DNA from: Ruminiclostridium papyrosolvens C7
GTDB taxonomy: Bacteria; Bacillota; Clostridia; Acetivibrionales; DSM-1351
Length of the DNA: 64,000 bases
NCBI RefSeq assembly: GCF_000421965.1
Contig: NZ_ATAY01000034.1
Span: 62,001 to 126,000 of the forward strand
Reading direction: 5' to 3'
Part shown: positions 17,755-25,535 of the stretch, in pieces
Layout: the number at the start of each line of letters is the position of its first letter
Numbering within the stretch: position 1 is the stretch's first letter
Program-made: the position numbers and the translations under genes
Notes under the pieces: model-generated
What the model was told of the DNA's origin: nothing
The model's input: the letters and a program-made list of their open reading frames with translations, nothing else
Databases searched by the model: none

Positions 17755-17790
17755 ACAAAAAAGATTATCAAACAGAAATCTCACAGTACT

Positions 17791-17796
17791 ATTATA
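17791..17796 (-). promoter_or_regulatory. Candidate -10 box of the antiporter gene
   Basis: TATAAT on the minus strand, preceded by TGG, with a weak TTGTTG 18 bp upstream. Transcription would start near 17784, so the hexaloop hairpin lies about 30 bases into the transcript. Confidence 0.5.
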
Positions 17797-17807
17797 CCAT
17801 GTTAATC

Positions 17808-17836
17808 CATAAATCAACAAGTCCCTTTGATTTATG
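17808..17836. repeat. 10-bp inverted repeat in the divergent region
   Basis: CATAAATCAA (17808-17817) and TTGATTTATG (17827-17836) are perfect complements. They lie upstream of both the antiporter promoter and the ABC ATPase gene, so an operator role is possible. There is no adjacent T-run. Confidence 0.4.
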
Positions 17837-17906
17837 AGCATCCTTTATTTTTTGGAATACTCCAGCATATATATAGAAATATATCTTTATAGGGGGTGAG
17901 AGCTTT

Positions 17907-18689
17907 TTGCTTGAAATGACAGAGGTCAGCGTTTACTATGAATCAAACGGAGAAAAACATCATGCCGCAGGGCCTATAACTTTACAGGTGGCAAACAGTG
18001 AGACTTGTGCGATAATCGGTCCGTCCGGCTGTGGAAAGACAAGCTTGCTCAGAGTTATGGCAGGAGTTCAAAACAACTTTACGGGTAGAGTAAGGATAGA
18101 CGGAAATGATTTAAAACCTGCTTTGCACAGAATTGCCTATATACCTCAAAATAGCGGACTTTTGGGATGGAAAACCATCCGTAATAATTGCCTGCTGCCT
18201 GTAAAAATTAGAAAGCTACCTTTGGATAGGGAAGTTTATTTAAGACTGCGAGAAATAACTCGAAGAATGGAAATAGAAGATATATTGGACCGGTACCCAT
18301 CACAAGTTAGCGGAGGACAACTTCAAAGGGCTGCAGTGGCTAGAAGTTTAATGATAAAACCTGATTTGTTATTAATGGATGAACCTTTTTCTGCACTGGA
18401 TACCCTGACACGTGAATATGCACAGAATATGTTGCGTTGTGTTCTAAGGGATTTCAAGGCTACGGCAGTACTTGTTACACATAGCATAGAAGAGGCTGTC
18501 TTTTTGGCCGATAGGGTAATAGTACTTTCAGCCTCTCCCGGAAAGATTATTGCGGATATAACAACTTTAAGCAGCGAATATGAAGACAGGTCGGCAGTCC
18601 GTTACACAAAGCTTGCGGCAATAATACGACAACTGATAAAAGAAGAGTGGGAGGGGTACGGTGAAGAAAAAAGTAACAGTGTATGCTGA
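17907..18689 (+). CDS. ABC transporter ATP-binding protein (NitT/TauT type)
   Basis: A 260-residue nucleotide-binding subunit. Walker A is GPSGCGKTS, the signature is VSGGQLQRAAVARS, Walker B is LLLMDEP, and the H-loop is VTHSIEEAV. It is most like SsuB/TauB/NrtD subunits. The start is a TTG 7 bases after GGGGGTGAG. The permease gene begins inside its last 29 bases, so the two are translationally coupled. It probably serves the lipoprotein at 12455. Confidence 0.9.
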   Translation: MLEMTEVSVYYESNGEKHHAAGPITLQVANSETCAIIGPSGCGKTSLLRVMAGVQNNFTGRVRIDGNDLKPALHRIAYIPQNSGLLGWKTIRNNCLLPVKIRKLPLDREVYLRLREITRRMEIEDILDRYPSQVSGGQLQRAAVARSLMIKPDLLLMDEPFSALDTLTREYAQNMLRCVLRDFKATAVLVTHSIEEAVFLADRVIVLSASPGKIIADITTLSSEYEDRSAVRYTKLAAIIRQLIKEEWEGYGEEKSNSVC

Positions 18690-19395
18690 GGGTATGTTAA
18701 TTATAAATTTGATATGGTATGTAATACACTTAATATTTCAAACAAGGATAATTCCCGACCCCATAAGAGTATACAGGAGTTTTTATTTATTTTTTCAAGA
18801 GGGCATGCTCTGGCATATAAGTATAAGCCTTTGGAGGATATTCGCCGGAGTAATAATAGCACTTTTGCTGGGAGCAATAATAGGGTACAAAATGGCTGTA
18901 TCGGAAATGTGGAATAAAATTCTTAACCCTTTGGTATTTTTCACATACCCTGTTCCCAAAACAGCACTCCTCCCTGTCATTATGACTATATTCGGCTTGG
19001 GCGGGGCTTCTAAAATAATTCTAATAACAATGATAATTATTTTTCAAATAATAATAACTGTAAGAGATTCCGTTGTCGGCATAGATAAAGAGTGTATCTA
19101 CAATATAAGAAGCATGGGGGCATCCCCAGGACAGATTCTGTACCATGTTGTTATACCTGATATCATACCGGGCATATTAACCAGCTTGCGTGTAACAATA
19201 GGCTCTGCACTGTCCATTCTCTTTTTCTGTGAAGCTTATGGTACTTCATGGGGAATGGGGTACTATATTCTTGATGCCTGGACCAGAATAGATTATATCA
19301 GTATGTACAAGGGAATTATTGTATTGTCTTCGGTGGGGATAGCATTATTTTTTTTGATTGATATTTTAGAACAGAAAATTGTCAAATGGAGATAA
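18661..19395 (+). CDS. ABC transporter permease (NitT/TauT type)
   Basis: A 244-residue membrane permease with about six TM segments. The EAA-type loop that contacts the ATPase is visible as NIRSMGASPGQILYHVVIPDIIPG. The GTG start overlaps the ATPase gene and is preceded by GGGAGGGG. Together with the ATPase and the lipoprotein at 12455 it would make a high-affinity importer for a small solute. Nearby nitrogen and guanidine genes hint at a nitrogenous compound, but nothing in the sequence fixes it. Confidence 0.88.
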   Translation: MKKKVTVYAEGMLIINLIWYVIHLIFQTRIIPDPIRVYRSFYLFFQEGMLWHISISLWRIFAGVIIALLLGAIIGYKMAVSEMWNKILNPLVFFTYPVPKTALLPVIMTIFGLGGASKIILITMIIIFQIIITVRDSVVGIDKECIYNIRSMGASPGQILYHVVIPDIIPGILTSLRVTIGSALSILFFCEAYGTSWGMGYYILDAWTRIDYISMYKGIIVLSSVGIALFFLIDILEQKIVKWR

Positions 19396-19495
19396 ATTTC
19401 TTTTCACAAGCCTTTACTTATAGTATATAATAATTTATGTCAACTTTTTTATTTGGACAAGTTGTATTTCTTATAAAACAGGGGTGTACATAGGC

Positions 19496-20809
19496 GTGAA
19501 TTTATTATCAAAGTTCAGAGAAATCTATTTTAATAAAGAAAGCCTTTCCGAAGAAGATATGAGGGTTTCAAGGAATATATCTATTTTTGAAGGCTGTACC
19601 GCCAGAAGTATTCTTACCCTGACCAGCGGAGCTTTTTTGGTTGGATTTGCCAAATACCTTGGCGCAAGCAATGAACAGTCGGGAATTATAGCTGCAATTC
19701 CGGTGTTGGCGGGAATAGTGACGGTGTTTTCTCCTATAGTTCTTGAGAAGTTGGAAAGCAGAAAATTGCTTACCTGTATGCTATGCTTTATCGGAAGATT
19801 AATGATGGGGCTGATGATACTTATACCTTTTATAAGTCCATACAAAACAGTCAGAGTTCAGTTGTTGATATGGGTATTCTTCATTGCTAACTTAATCATG
19901 GTTTTTACAATTCCATATGCACAGACGTGGCTGCTGAATATAACCCCTGAAAGAATAAGAGGTGCCTATTATGGTAAACGGGAATCAATAGTTTTGGGTA
20001 CAGTTACTGTTGTTACCCTTCTTATGGGACAGGTTCTCGATAAATTTGAGCAGATAGGACACCAATTTACCGGATTTATTGTATTATACACTTTTGTTAT
20101 TGTTACTGCTTTTGTAAACATTGTATTGTTTTCAAAGATTAAAGAGCCGGTTAATCCTGTTATAAAATCAGGGATTTCAATTAAGAATTTATTTACACTG
20201 CCGGCTAAAAACAAGAATTTTATGAAAATAACGTTCATAACTGTATTATGGAATTTAGGTTATCAGATTGCTTTCCCGTTTACCTCGGTTTATATGGTAT
20301 CAATCCTTCATTTGAGATATGGCCTTGTTACGGCAATGGCTGTTCTGGCTTCAATTGCAAGTGTTGTATCTGTGAGGTTCTGGGGAAGAATTGCAGATAA
20401 AAAGTCATGGCTCTATATTATGAAACTAATGATTGTTCTCCAGATTTTAAGCTTTCTAACTTGGTTTTTCATAAATTCGGACACTGTATATATTCTGATG
20501 CCTATAGCTCATATACTCGGTGGTGCCGCAATTTCAGGAGTAAACATATCTGTGAACAATTTGCAGTATAGTTACTCCCCTGCCGATAATAAAACGGTAT
20601 ACATGGGATTCTCTTCGGCAGTAAACGGTATTATCGGGTTTGTAGGAACTTTAGTAGGTTCATTTTTTATTAAGGTTACAGAAACCAGAGGAGTATCTCC
20701 CGCAGGTTTTTCAATTGGTAATATGCAAATGCTGTTTTTAACAGCGGTAGTTGTTTTGACAGTGAGTATTTTTAGCATTTCGAAATTCAGAATTAACAAT
20801 GTAAATTAG
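19496..20809 (+). CDS. MFS transporter, 12-TM, unknown substrate
   Basis: A major facilitator superfamily protein of about 437 residues with twelve hydrophobic segments. The loop WLLNITPERIRGAYYGKRES corresponds to the conserved cytoplasmic MFS motif between helices. The N-terminal 50 residues (EDMRVSRNISIFEGCTARSI) are typical of a clostridial MFS group whose substrate is unknown. I choose the GTG at 19496, about 9 bases after AGGGGTG; a GTG at 19484 is also possible. It ends at a strong terminator shared with the convergent asnB fragment. Confidence 0.8.
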   Translation: MNLLSKFREIYFNKESLSEEDMRVSRNISIFEGCTARSILTLTSGAFLVGFAKYLGASNEQSGIIAAIPVLAGIVTVFSPIVLEKLESRKLLTCMLCFIGRLMMGLMILIPFISPYKTVRVQLLIWVFFIANLIMVFTIPYAQTWLLNITPERIRGAYYGKRESIVLGTVTVVTLLMGQVLDKFEQIGHQFTGFIVLYTFVIVTAFVNIVLFSKIKEPVNPVIKSGISIKNLFTLPAKNKNFMKITFITVLWNLGYQIAFPFTSVYMVSILHLRYGLVTAMAVLASIASVVSVRFWGRIADKKSWLYIMKLMIVLQILSFLTWFFINSDTVYILMPIAHILGGAAISGVNISVNNLQYSYSPADNKTVYMGFSSAVNGIIGFVGTLVGSFFIKVTETRGVSPAGFSIGNMQMLFLTAVVVLTVSIFSISKFRINNVN

Positions 20810-20811
20810 TA

Positions 20812-20855
20812 AAAAGGTGTGCAGGAAGAGTATATTCCTCCAGCACACCTTTTTT
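20812..20855. terminator. Bidirectional terminator
   Basis: AAAGGTGTGC (20813-20822) pairs with GCACACCTTT (20843-20852), with an inner AGGAA/TTCCT stem and T-runs on both strands. It serves the MFS gene on plus and asnB on minus. Confidence 0.85.
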
Positions 20856-20857
20856 AG

Positions 20858-21283
20858 CTAAACTATTGTTACTTTATATTCCTTAAACCAGTAATCCAAC
20901 TGTATCAGCCATGCAATAAGCTGAGGTCTTCCCATAAGCTGACCATACCACGTTACATTGCTGCCTGAACGCAAGAGTGGCAGAGTGTCCGGGTGGAGTA
21001 TATCCTTTAGTATGGAATCAGGAGTAGCCATAACTTCTTCGAACATTTCTGAAACAATTGTTTCATATTCAGGGTTATGGGTTTTGGGGTATGGACTCTT
21101 TTTCCTGTACAAAATTTTATCAGGCAGGTAATCGCTCATGGCTTCCCTCAAAAGTGACTTCTCAACCTTATTTTTAAATTTTATCTTCCACGGTACATTA
21201 TAAACATATTCCAGAATCCGGTGGTCTGAAAAAGGAACCCTGACTTCAAGGCCGCTTGCCATTGACATACGGTCCTTTCGCTC
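20858..21283 (-). pseudogene. asnB: Asparagine synthetase AsnB, C-terminal part, cut off by insertion
   Basis: These 141 codons encode the end of a glutamine-hydrolysing asparagine synthetase, from ERKDRMSMASGLEVRVPF to the stop. DRMSMASGLEVRVPFSDH is a highly conserved block of the synthetase domain. The frame is open up to the junction with the inserted element. The rest of the gene lies 4.2 kb away at 25517-26926 on the same strand. Removing the element joins the halves in frame with a GAG codon at the seam, giving 609 residues, a normal AsnB length. An internal ATG at 21268 could start a fragment, but it would lack the catalytic parts. Confidence 0.9.
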
Positions 21284-21300
21284 ACGTAGAGATATAAAAG
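21271..21300. other. attL junction
   Basis: Host half GGTCCTTTCGC, core TC (21282-21283), element arm ACGTAGAGATATAAAAG (21284-21300). The host half belongs to the asnB codons for R-K-D-R. Confidence 0.82.
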
Positions 21301-21332
21301 TAAAACATTATCTGCCTAAATTAATTTTCAAT

Positions 21333-21391
21333 TTAGTATTGACTAATTGGTATAAACATCTTATATTAAATTAATTAGGTTACCAACCTAA
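21333..21391 (+). promoter_or_regulatory. Promoter with two inverted-repeat operators upstream of the MFS pump
   Basis: TTGACT (21339-21344), 17 bp, TATATT (21362-21367). TTAGT-ATTG-ACTAA (21333-21346) covers the -35 box, and TTAGGTT-ACC-AACCTAA (21375-21391) lies at the start of transcription. The placement fits repression by the MarR protein encoded downstream. Confidence 0.7.
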
Positions 21392-21423
21392 ATATATTTT
21401 TCAATGGAATGAAAGGTAAATTT

Positions 21424-23016
21424 ATGCAACAAATAACTCAGAAAAGAAAAACCACAGTTATGATAGCGTTAATGGCTACTATGTTTTTCGCAGCAATTAA
21501 TCAAACAATAATTAGTGCGGCATTGCCAAAAATTATTGCTCAATTAGGGGGAATGGACTATTATTCATGGGTAATTACAGGTTACATGCTTACCTCAACA
21601 ATCTCTACTGTAATTTTTGGAAAGTTATCGGATATCTATGGAAGAAAGATTTTCTTACTTTCAGGGATTGTTGTCTTTCTAATAGGTTCTTTTTTAACAG
21701 GTTTATCAGCTAATATTTTTCAAATGATAGCATTCCGTGGGGTCCAAGGAATTGGTGGAGGTATTTTAATGTCTATTTCACTTACAGCTGTAGGCGATTT
21801 ATACCCACCACAGGAAAGAGCTAAATGGACAGGCGTTATGATGTCAATTTTTGGAATTTCAAGTATTCTTGGACCGGTTCTTGGTGGCGTTATGGTTGAC
21901 TATGTTGCGTGGAAATGGCTATTTTGGCTCTTCTTACCTTTAGGTGTTGTTGCCTTAGTTATGATTTGGAGCCTGTTTCCTAAATTATCGGGGAATTCCT
22001 CAGAATCAATCGATTATTTGGGTTCAATTTTCCTGGCACTTTCAATTACAAGCTTACTTTTGGGCTTTTCATGGGCTGGGACAAAATATGCTTGGGCTTC
22101 ACCTCAAATTTTAGGTCTCTTTGGTGCAACTATAGTGGGAATTCTAGTTCTTATTCTTATTGAATGTAAGGCCAAAAGTCCTGTTATGCCCCTTTCTATG
22201 TTTAATAATAAGGGTGTTACCATTTCTTTCGCAGCAAGTTTTGTTATGAGTGGTGGAATGATGGGTGCTATGTCATATATACCTTTCTTTATTCAAGGTG
22301 TAAAAGGGCTGTCAGCAACAACATCAGGTTTATTAAATATCCCAATGTCTCTTATGATGATTATATTTAGTACATTAGTTGGACGTTGGATGTCAAAGTC
22401 CGGTAATTACAGGCTATTTGCCGTACTTGGTTTAGGTATTATGAGTGGAAGTATGATTATAATGGCAAATATGAATAACATTGTATGGGCTGCTATAAGC
22501 TTGATTATTTTTGGTGTAGGGTTGGGATTTGGTATGACAGTATTCACAACAACAGCACAGAATTCTGCTCCAACTTCACAGCTAGGCGTAGTAACAGCTT
22601 CTTGTACTCTTTTCCGTAATCTGGGAGGTACTATTTTCATTGCTATATTTGGTTCTATTATGAATACTTCAATGGCAAGAAACATGCAAACAGTAATGGC
22701 ATCCGATTCCGGAATAGACCTTACAAAAATGGATGGTGAAACTGCTGAAAAATTTACAGCTATGGCAAATCCTCAATTGTTGTTGGATAATAATAAGCTT
22801 GAAGCTATACAAGCAAGCTTGCCGGAACAAGTTCAGCTTTTATTTTCAAAGATGATGGACTTAGTTCGAACTGTAATGGGGGATGCATTAACCAGCGTAT
22901 TTTATATAGGTGCTTTGCTCTTGCTTGTGGGTGTTATCCTCTCATTGTTTTTGAAAGTAAAAACTACTTCTGAAGACACTAGTGATGAATTTGAAGAAGA
23001 AAACCCTGCAGCATAA
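21424..23016 (+). CDS. DHA2-family (14-TM) MFS drug efflux pump
   Basis: A 530-residue major facilitator of the EmrB/QacA (DHA2) type, predicted to export toxic compounds using the proton gradient. Signatures are GKLSDIYGRK (motif A), RGVQGIGGG (motif B region) and SILGPVLGG (motif C, the antiporter motif). I start at the ATG at 21424, 8 bases after AAAGG, rather than at the ATG at 21409, which contains that site. It is cargo of the integrated element, followed by a MarR gene under its own promoter. The operators upstream suggest induction by the exported compound. Confidence 0.92.
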   Translation: MQQITQKRKTTVMIALMATMFFAAINQTIISAALPKIIAQLGGMDYYSWVITGYMLTSTISTVIFGKLSDIYGRKIFLLSGIVVFLIGSFLTGLSANIFQMIAFRGVQGIGGGILMSISLTAVGDLYPPQERAKWTGVMMSIFGISSILGPVLGGVMVDYVAWKWLFWLFLPLGVVALVMIWSLFPKLSGNSSESIDYLGSIFLALSITSLLLGFSWAGTKYAWASPQILGLFGATIVGILVLILIECKAKSPVMPLSMFNNKGVTISFAASFVMSGGMMGAMSYIPFFIQGVKGLSATTSGLLNIPMSLMMIIFSTLVGRWMSKSGNYRLFAVLGLGIMSGSMIIMANMNNIVWAAISLIIFGVGLGFGMTVFTTTAQNSAPTSQLGVVTASCTLFRNLGGTIFIAIFGSIMNTSMARNMQTVMASDSGIDLTKMDGETAEKFTAMANPQLLLDNNKLEAIQASLPEQVQLLFSKMMDLVRTVMGDALTSVFYIGALLLLVGVILSLFLKVKTTSEDTSDEFEEENPAA

Positions 23017-23080
23017 CATTCTTTAGTATATATAAGTGCATTTGCATAATGAATATGATGTATGGCTTTAAGAAAATACG

Positions 23081-23109
23081 TTGTTTAACCCTTGTTGATA
23101 AGGTATAAT
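23081..23109 (+). promoter_or_regulatory. Promoter of the marR gene
   Basis: TTGTTT (23081-23086), 17 bp, TATAAT (23104-23109). An 8-bp inverted repeat ATCTTAAG/CTTAAGAT follows at about 23123-23160 between promoter and gene. Confidence 0.6.
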
Positions 23110-23184
23110 TGTTACAAATAAAATCTTAAGAGGATGTGAATACACCATTACTTAAGATGATGTATCACGAATGAGGTGAACTTT

Positions 23185-23643
23185 TTGCAGGAACAATCAA
23201 ACATAGATATTAGAAGATTTGTGGAGACCTTTGAAAAGTTAGTAAGAGCTGAACGACGTAAACAGTCGTTATTTGGCTTAAAGCAGAGCGAAGTGCGTGT
23301 TTTGCTTTGTATTGAGCAGCTTTCGCATGAGAGCAAACAGGTCATTACAGTTTCAGAAATCAGTAAGAAAATGCTTGTAACTTCTCCTACTGTTACTGAA
23401 TTAATAAAAAGCTTAAGTACCAATGGATTTATTGAACGTAATGTAGACTCTCAGGATAAACGAGTCTCTGATATAAAATTAACGGCTAAAGGGGAAAAAA
23501 TAGTACAGAAATTAATTACCTACTTTACGTCTTTATTCTCCGGACTTATAGAAAAAATAGGAGAAGAACAGAGCGAAACTTTACTTGATTTATTAGATCA
23601 AGTATGTCTTTATCTTAATGAAACAAACCTAGAGAGTGATTAA
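23185..23643 (+). CDS. MarR-family transcriptional regulator
   Basis: A 152-residue winged-helix regulator of the MarR family. The DNA-recognition helix region is SEISKKMLVTSPTVTELIKS, and the wing contains the family motif NVDSQDKRVSDIKLTAKG. The TTG at 23185 is the likely start because GAGGTG lies 6 bases upstream; a GTG at 23176 overlaps that site. It probably represses the adjacent MFS pump through the palindromes at 21333-21391 and releases it on ligand binding. It travels with the pump as cargo. Confidence 0.9.
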   Translation: MQEQSNIDIRRFVETFEKLVRAERRKQSLFGLKQSEVRVLLCIEQLSHESKQVITVSEISKKMLVTSPTVTELIKSLSTNGFIERNVDSQDKRVSDIKLTAKGEKIVQKLITYFTSLFSGLIEKIGEEQSETLLDLLDQVCLYLNETNLESD

Positions 23644-23674
23644 CACATAGGGCTATTAGTTAACAATTCTTCTT

Positions 23675-23721
23675 AAAAAAACAGGGGTACTATACTTGTA
23701 AGTATAGTACCCCTGTTTTTA
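23675..23721. terminator. Strong terminator after marR
   Basis: ACAGGGGTACTATACT (23681-23696) pairs perfectly with AGTATAGTACCCCTGT (23701-23716), with A-run and T-run flanks, so it can work in both directions. It insulates the cargo from the recombinase. Confidence 0.92.
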
Positions 23722-23818
23722 TTTCTATTGTGTAGAATTTTAATTATAAGTATGTAATAGGACATCCATATTATTTAATAAATATAAGTAACACAATCGA
23801 ATAGGGGCTAATTTACAT

Positions 23819-23974
23819 ATGGGTGTATTAATAATTACTGAAAAGGAAGAAGTTTTAAATGGATTCAAGGTTATTACCAAAAAGCCTGATTTAACTGAAA
23901 ACGAGTACAAGATGGCGGAATACACTATTGTAAACAATATTATCAAGACCCTAATGGAACATTCAGAAACTTAA
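23819..23974 (+). CDS. 51-residue protein next to the recombinase, unknown
   Basis: An open frame of 51 codons (MGVLIITEKEEVLNGFKVIT onward) ending 19 bases before the recombinase ATG on the same strand. It is acidic and has no membrane segment. AGGGG lies 12 bases upstream, a rather long spacing. I recognise no family. Small proteins next to large serine recombinases sometimes act as recombination directionality factors, so that is a reasonable guess. It may also be non-coding. Confidence 0.5.
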   Translation: MGVLIITEKEEVLNGFKVITKKPDLTENEYKMAEYTIVNNIIKTLMEHSET

Positions 23975-23993
23975 AAACAAAAGGGGATATCTT

Positions 23994-25496
23994 ATGATTG
24001 CCATATATACAAGACAATCCGTAGATAAAAAAGATAGTATTTCCATAGAAAGTCAAATCGGATTTTGTATGAAGGAGATATCTTCCGAAAAGTACAAAAT
24101 ATATACCGACAAGGGCTACAGCGGGAGTAACATAAATCGGCCGGCATTTGAAGAAATGATTAGGGACATCAAAATAGGTATTATTGAAAAAGTAGTGGTC
24201 TACAAGCTTGATCGTATAAGTAGATCACTTCTTGATTTTGCACACATTATTGAATGTTTCAATAAATATAAGGTTGAATTTATCAGTCAGACCGAAAAAT
24301 TTGATACAAGTACATCCATGGGCAGGGCAATGCTGTCAATAGTAATGGTCTTTGCCCAACTGGAAAGAGAAACTATTCAGCAAAGAGTAAAGGATAACTA
24401 TTATCAGAGAGGAAAAGCGGGGCTATATCTTGGTGGTGTAGCCCCCTTTGGCTATAATAAGATTCAAACATTTTTAAGTGGTAAAAAAACTTATATGTTT
24501 GAAATAGATGAAGAAAAATCTGAACTTGTTAGTCAGATTTACAGCATGTATGCAGAGAAGTACAAATCCTTGGGAGTTATTGCAAGATATATTAATTTGA
24601 AAAAAATAAAGACCAACAAAGGACATAACTGGACAGCCATAGCTGTAGGAAGATTAATCAGAAATCCGGTATATGTTAAAGCAAATGCAGACGTATACCT
24701 ATATCTGAAGAAAAAAGGGGCTGTTATAAATAATGATATAAGTGATTTTATAGGCGAAAATGGCTGCTATGTATATGGAGAAAGGCAATCAATAACTACC
24801 AGCAAATTTACAGACCTGACTAATAATTTTGTAACCATAGCTCCGCATAAAGGTATAATAACCCCGGAACTGTGGCTTAAATGTCAGTACATAGCCGATG
24901 AAAACAAACATTTAAAAAATAGCGGCAGAGGGAAAAACAGTTGGCTGTCCGGACTGATAAAATGCGGATATTGCGGATATGCCGTAACAGTTGTAAAAAG
25001 CCGAGGACTTCTATATATTAACTGCGGAGGAAGAAAGAATGGGTTTTGCCATGGAAGAAAAAAGGTAATTTATCTCAAGGATATTGAAAAAATAGTAGAA
25101 ATAAAGCTATTAGAAAAAATGAAATCACTAAAACCGGATTTAATTACCGGAACGAACTCCCATTTAAGAGAAATTAATGATTTAAAAATCCAACTTGCTA
25201 AAGTTGAGGAAACCATAACAAAATTGGTTGACAGTCTGTTAACCTTTAATGAAACAGCAGGAAGCTATGTAAATGATAAAATCACTGATCTTGATAATAA
25301 AAAGAAACTGTTACATAATAAAATAAATAAACTTTCTATGGATAACTCCTCAAACAATATAAATGGGGAAGATCTTTCAGAATATCTATTAAACTGGGAC
25401 AACTACGACCTGGAACAGAAGAAAAGCATTGCAAAAGCCCTGATTGCAAAAGTAGTTATCACCGATGAGGAAATTGAAATAGTATTTAAGATTTAA
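23994..25496 (+). CDS. Large serine recombinase (site-specific integrase)
   Basis: A 500-residue recombinase. The N-terminal resolvase domain has the nucleophile S9 (IYTRQSVDK) and the arginine-rich YKLDRISRS motif. The recombinase domain follows, then a zinc ribbon with CGYCGYAVT and a distal NCGGRKNGFC pair, and a C-terminal coiled-coil region. This order is that of phage integrases and TnpX/TndX-type transposases. It should cut both strands at the 2-bp GA core and rejoin attP with attB. The gene ends 7 bases from the right arm, the typical int-next-to-att layout. RBS AAGGGGAT. Confidence 0.95.
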   Translation: MIAIYTRQSVDKKDSISIESQIGFCMKEISSEKYKIYTDKGYSGSNINRPAFEEMIRDIKIGIIEKVVVYKLDRISRSLLDFAHIIECFNKYKVEFISQTEKFDTSTSMGRAMLSIVMVFAQLERETIQQRVKDNYYQRGKAGLYLGGVAPFGYNKIQTFLSGKKTYMFEIDEEKSELVSQIYSMYAEKYKSLGVIARYINLKKIKTNKGHNWTAIAVGRLIRNPVYVKANADVYLYLKKKGAVINNDISDFIGENGCYVYGERQSITTSKFTDLTNNFVTIAPHKGIITPELWLKCQYIADENKHLKNSGRGKNSWLSGLIKCGYCGYAVTVVKSRGLLYINCGGRKNGFCHGRKKVIYLKDIEKIVEIKLLEKMKSLKPDLITGTNSHLREINDLKIQLAKVEETITKLVDSLLTFNETAGSYVNDKITDLDNKKKLLHNKINKLSMDNSSNNINGEDLSEYLLNWDNYDLEQKKSIAKALIAKVVITDEEIEIVFKI

Positions 25497-25503
25497 TGTT
25501 TTT

Positions 25504-25535
25504 CTTTTATATCCTTTCAATCCAAAAGAGATACC
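25504..25535. other. attR junction
   Basis: Element arm CTTTTATATCCTTTCAA (25504-25520), core TC (25521-25522), then asnB sequence CAAAAGAGATACC. Joined to the attL arm it gives an attP of 17+2+17 bp whose outer 10 bp on each side are perfect inverted repeats. Confidence 0.82.

Larger units (their letters stand above)
21282..25522. mobile_element. 4.24-kb serine-recombinase integrative element in asnB
   Basis: The element lies between two copies of the core dinucleotide (TC on plus at 21282-21283 and 25521-25522; GA read along asnB). It carries an MFS pump, a MarR regulator, a 51-codon frame and a large serine recombinase whose stop is 7 bases from the right arm. Both ends have perfect complementary 10-bp arms (GATATAAAAG at 21291-21300, CTTTTATATC at 25504-25513) at equal distance from the core. 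Excision restores AsnB. No conjugation or replication genes are present, so it is a minimal cargo cassette. Confidence 0.9.
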
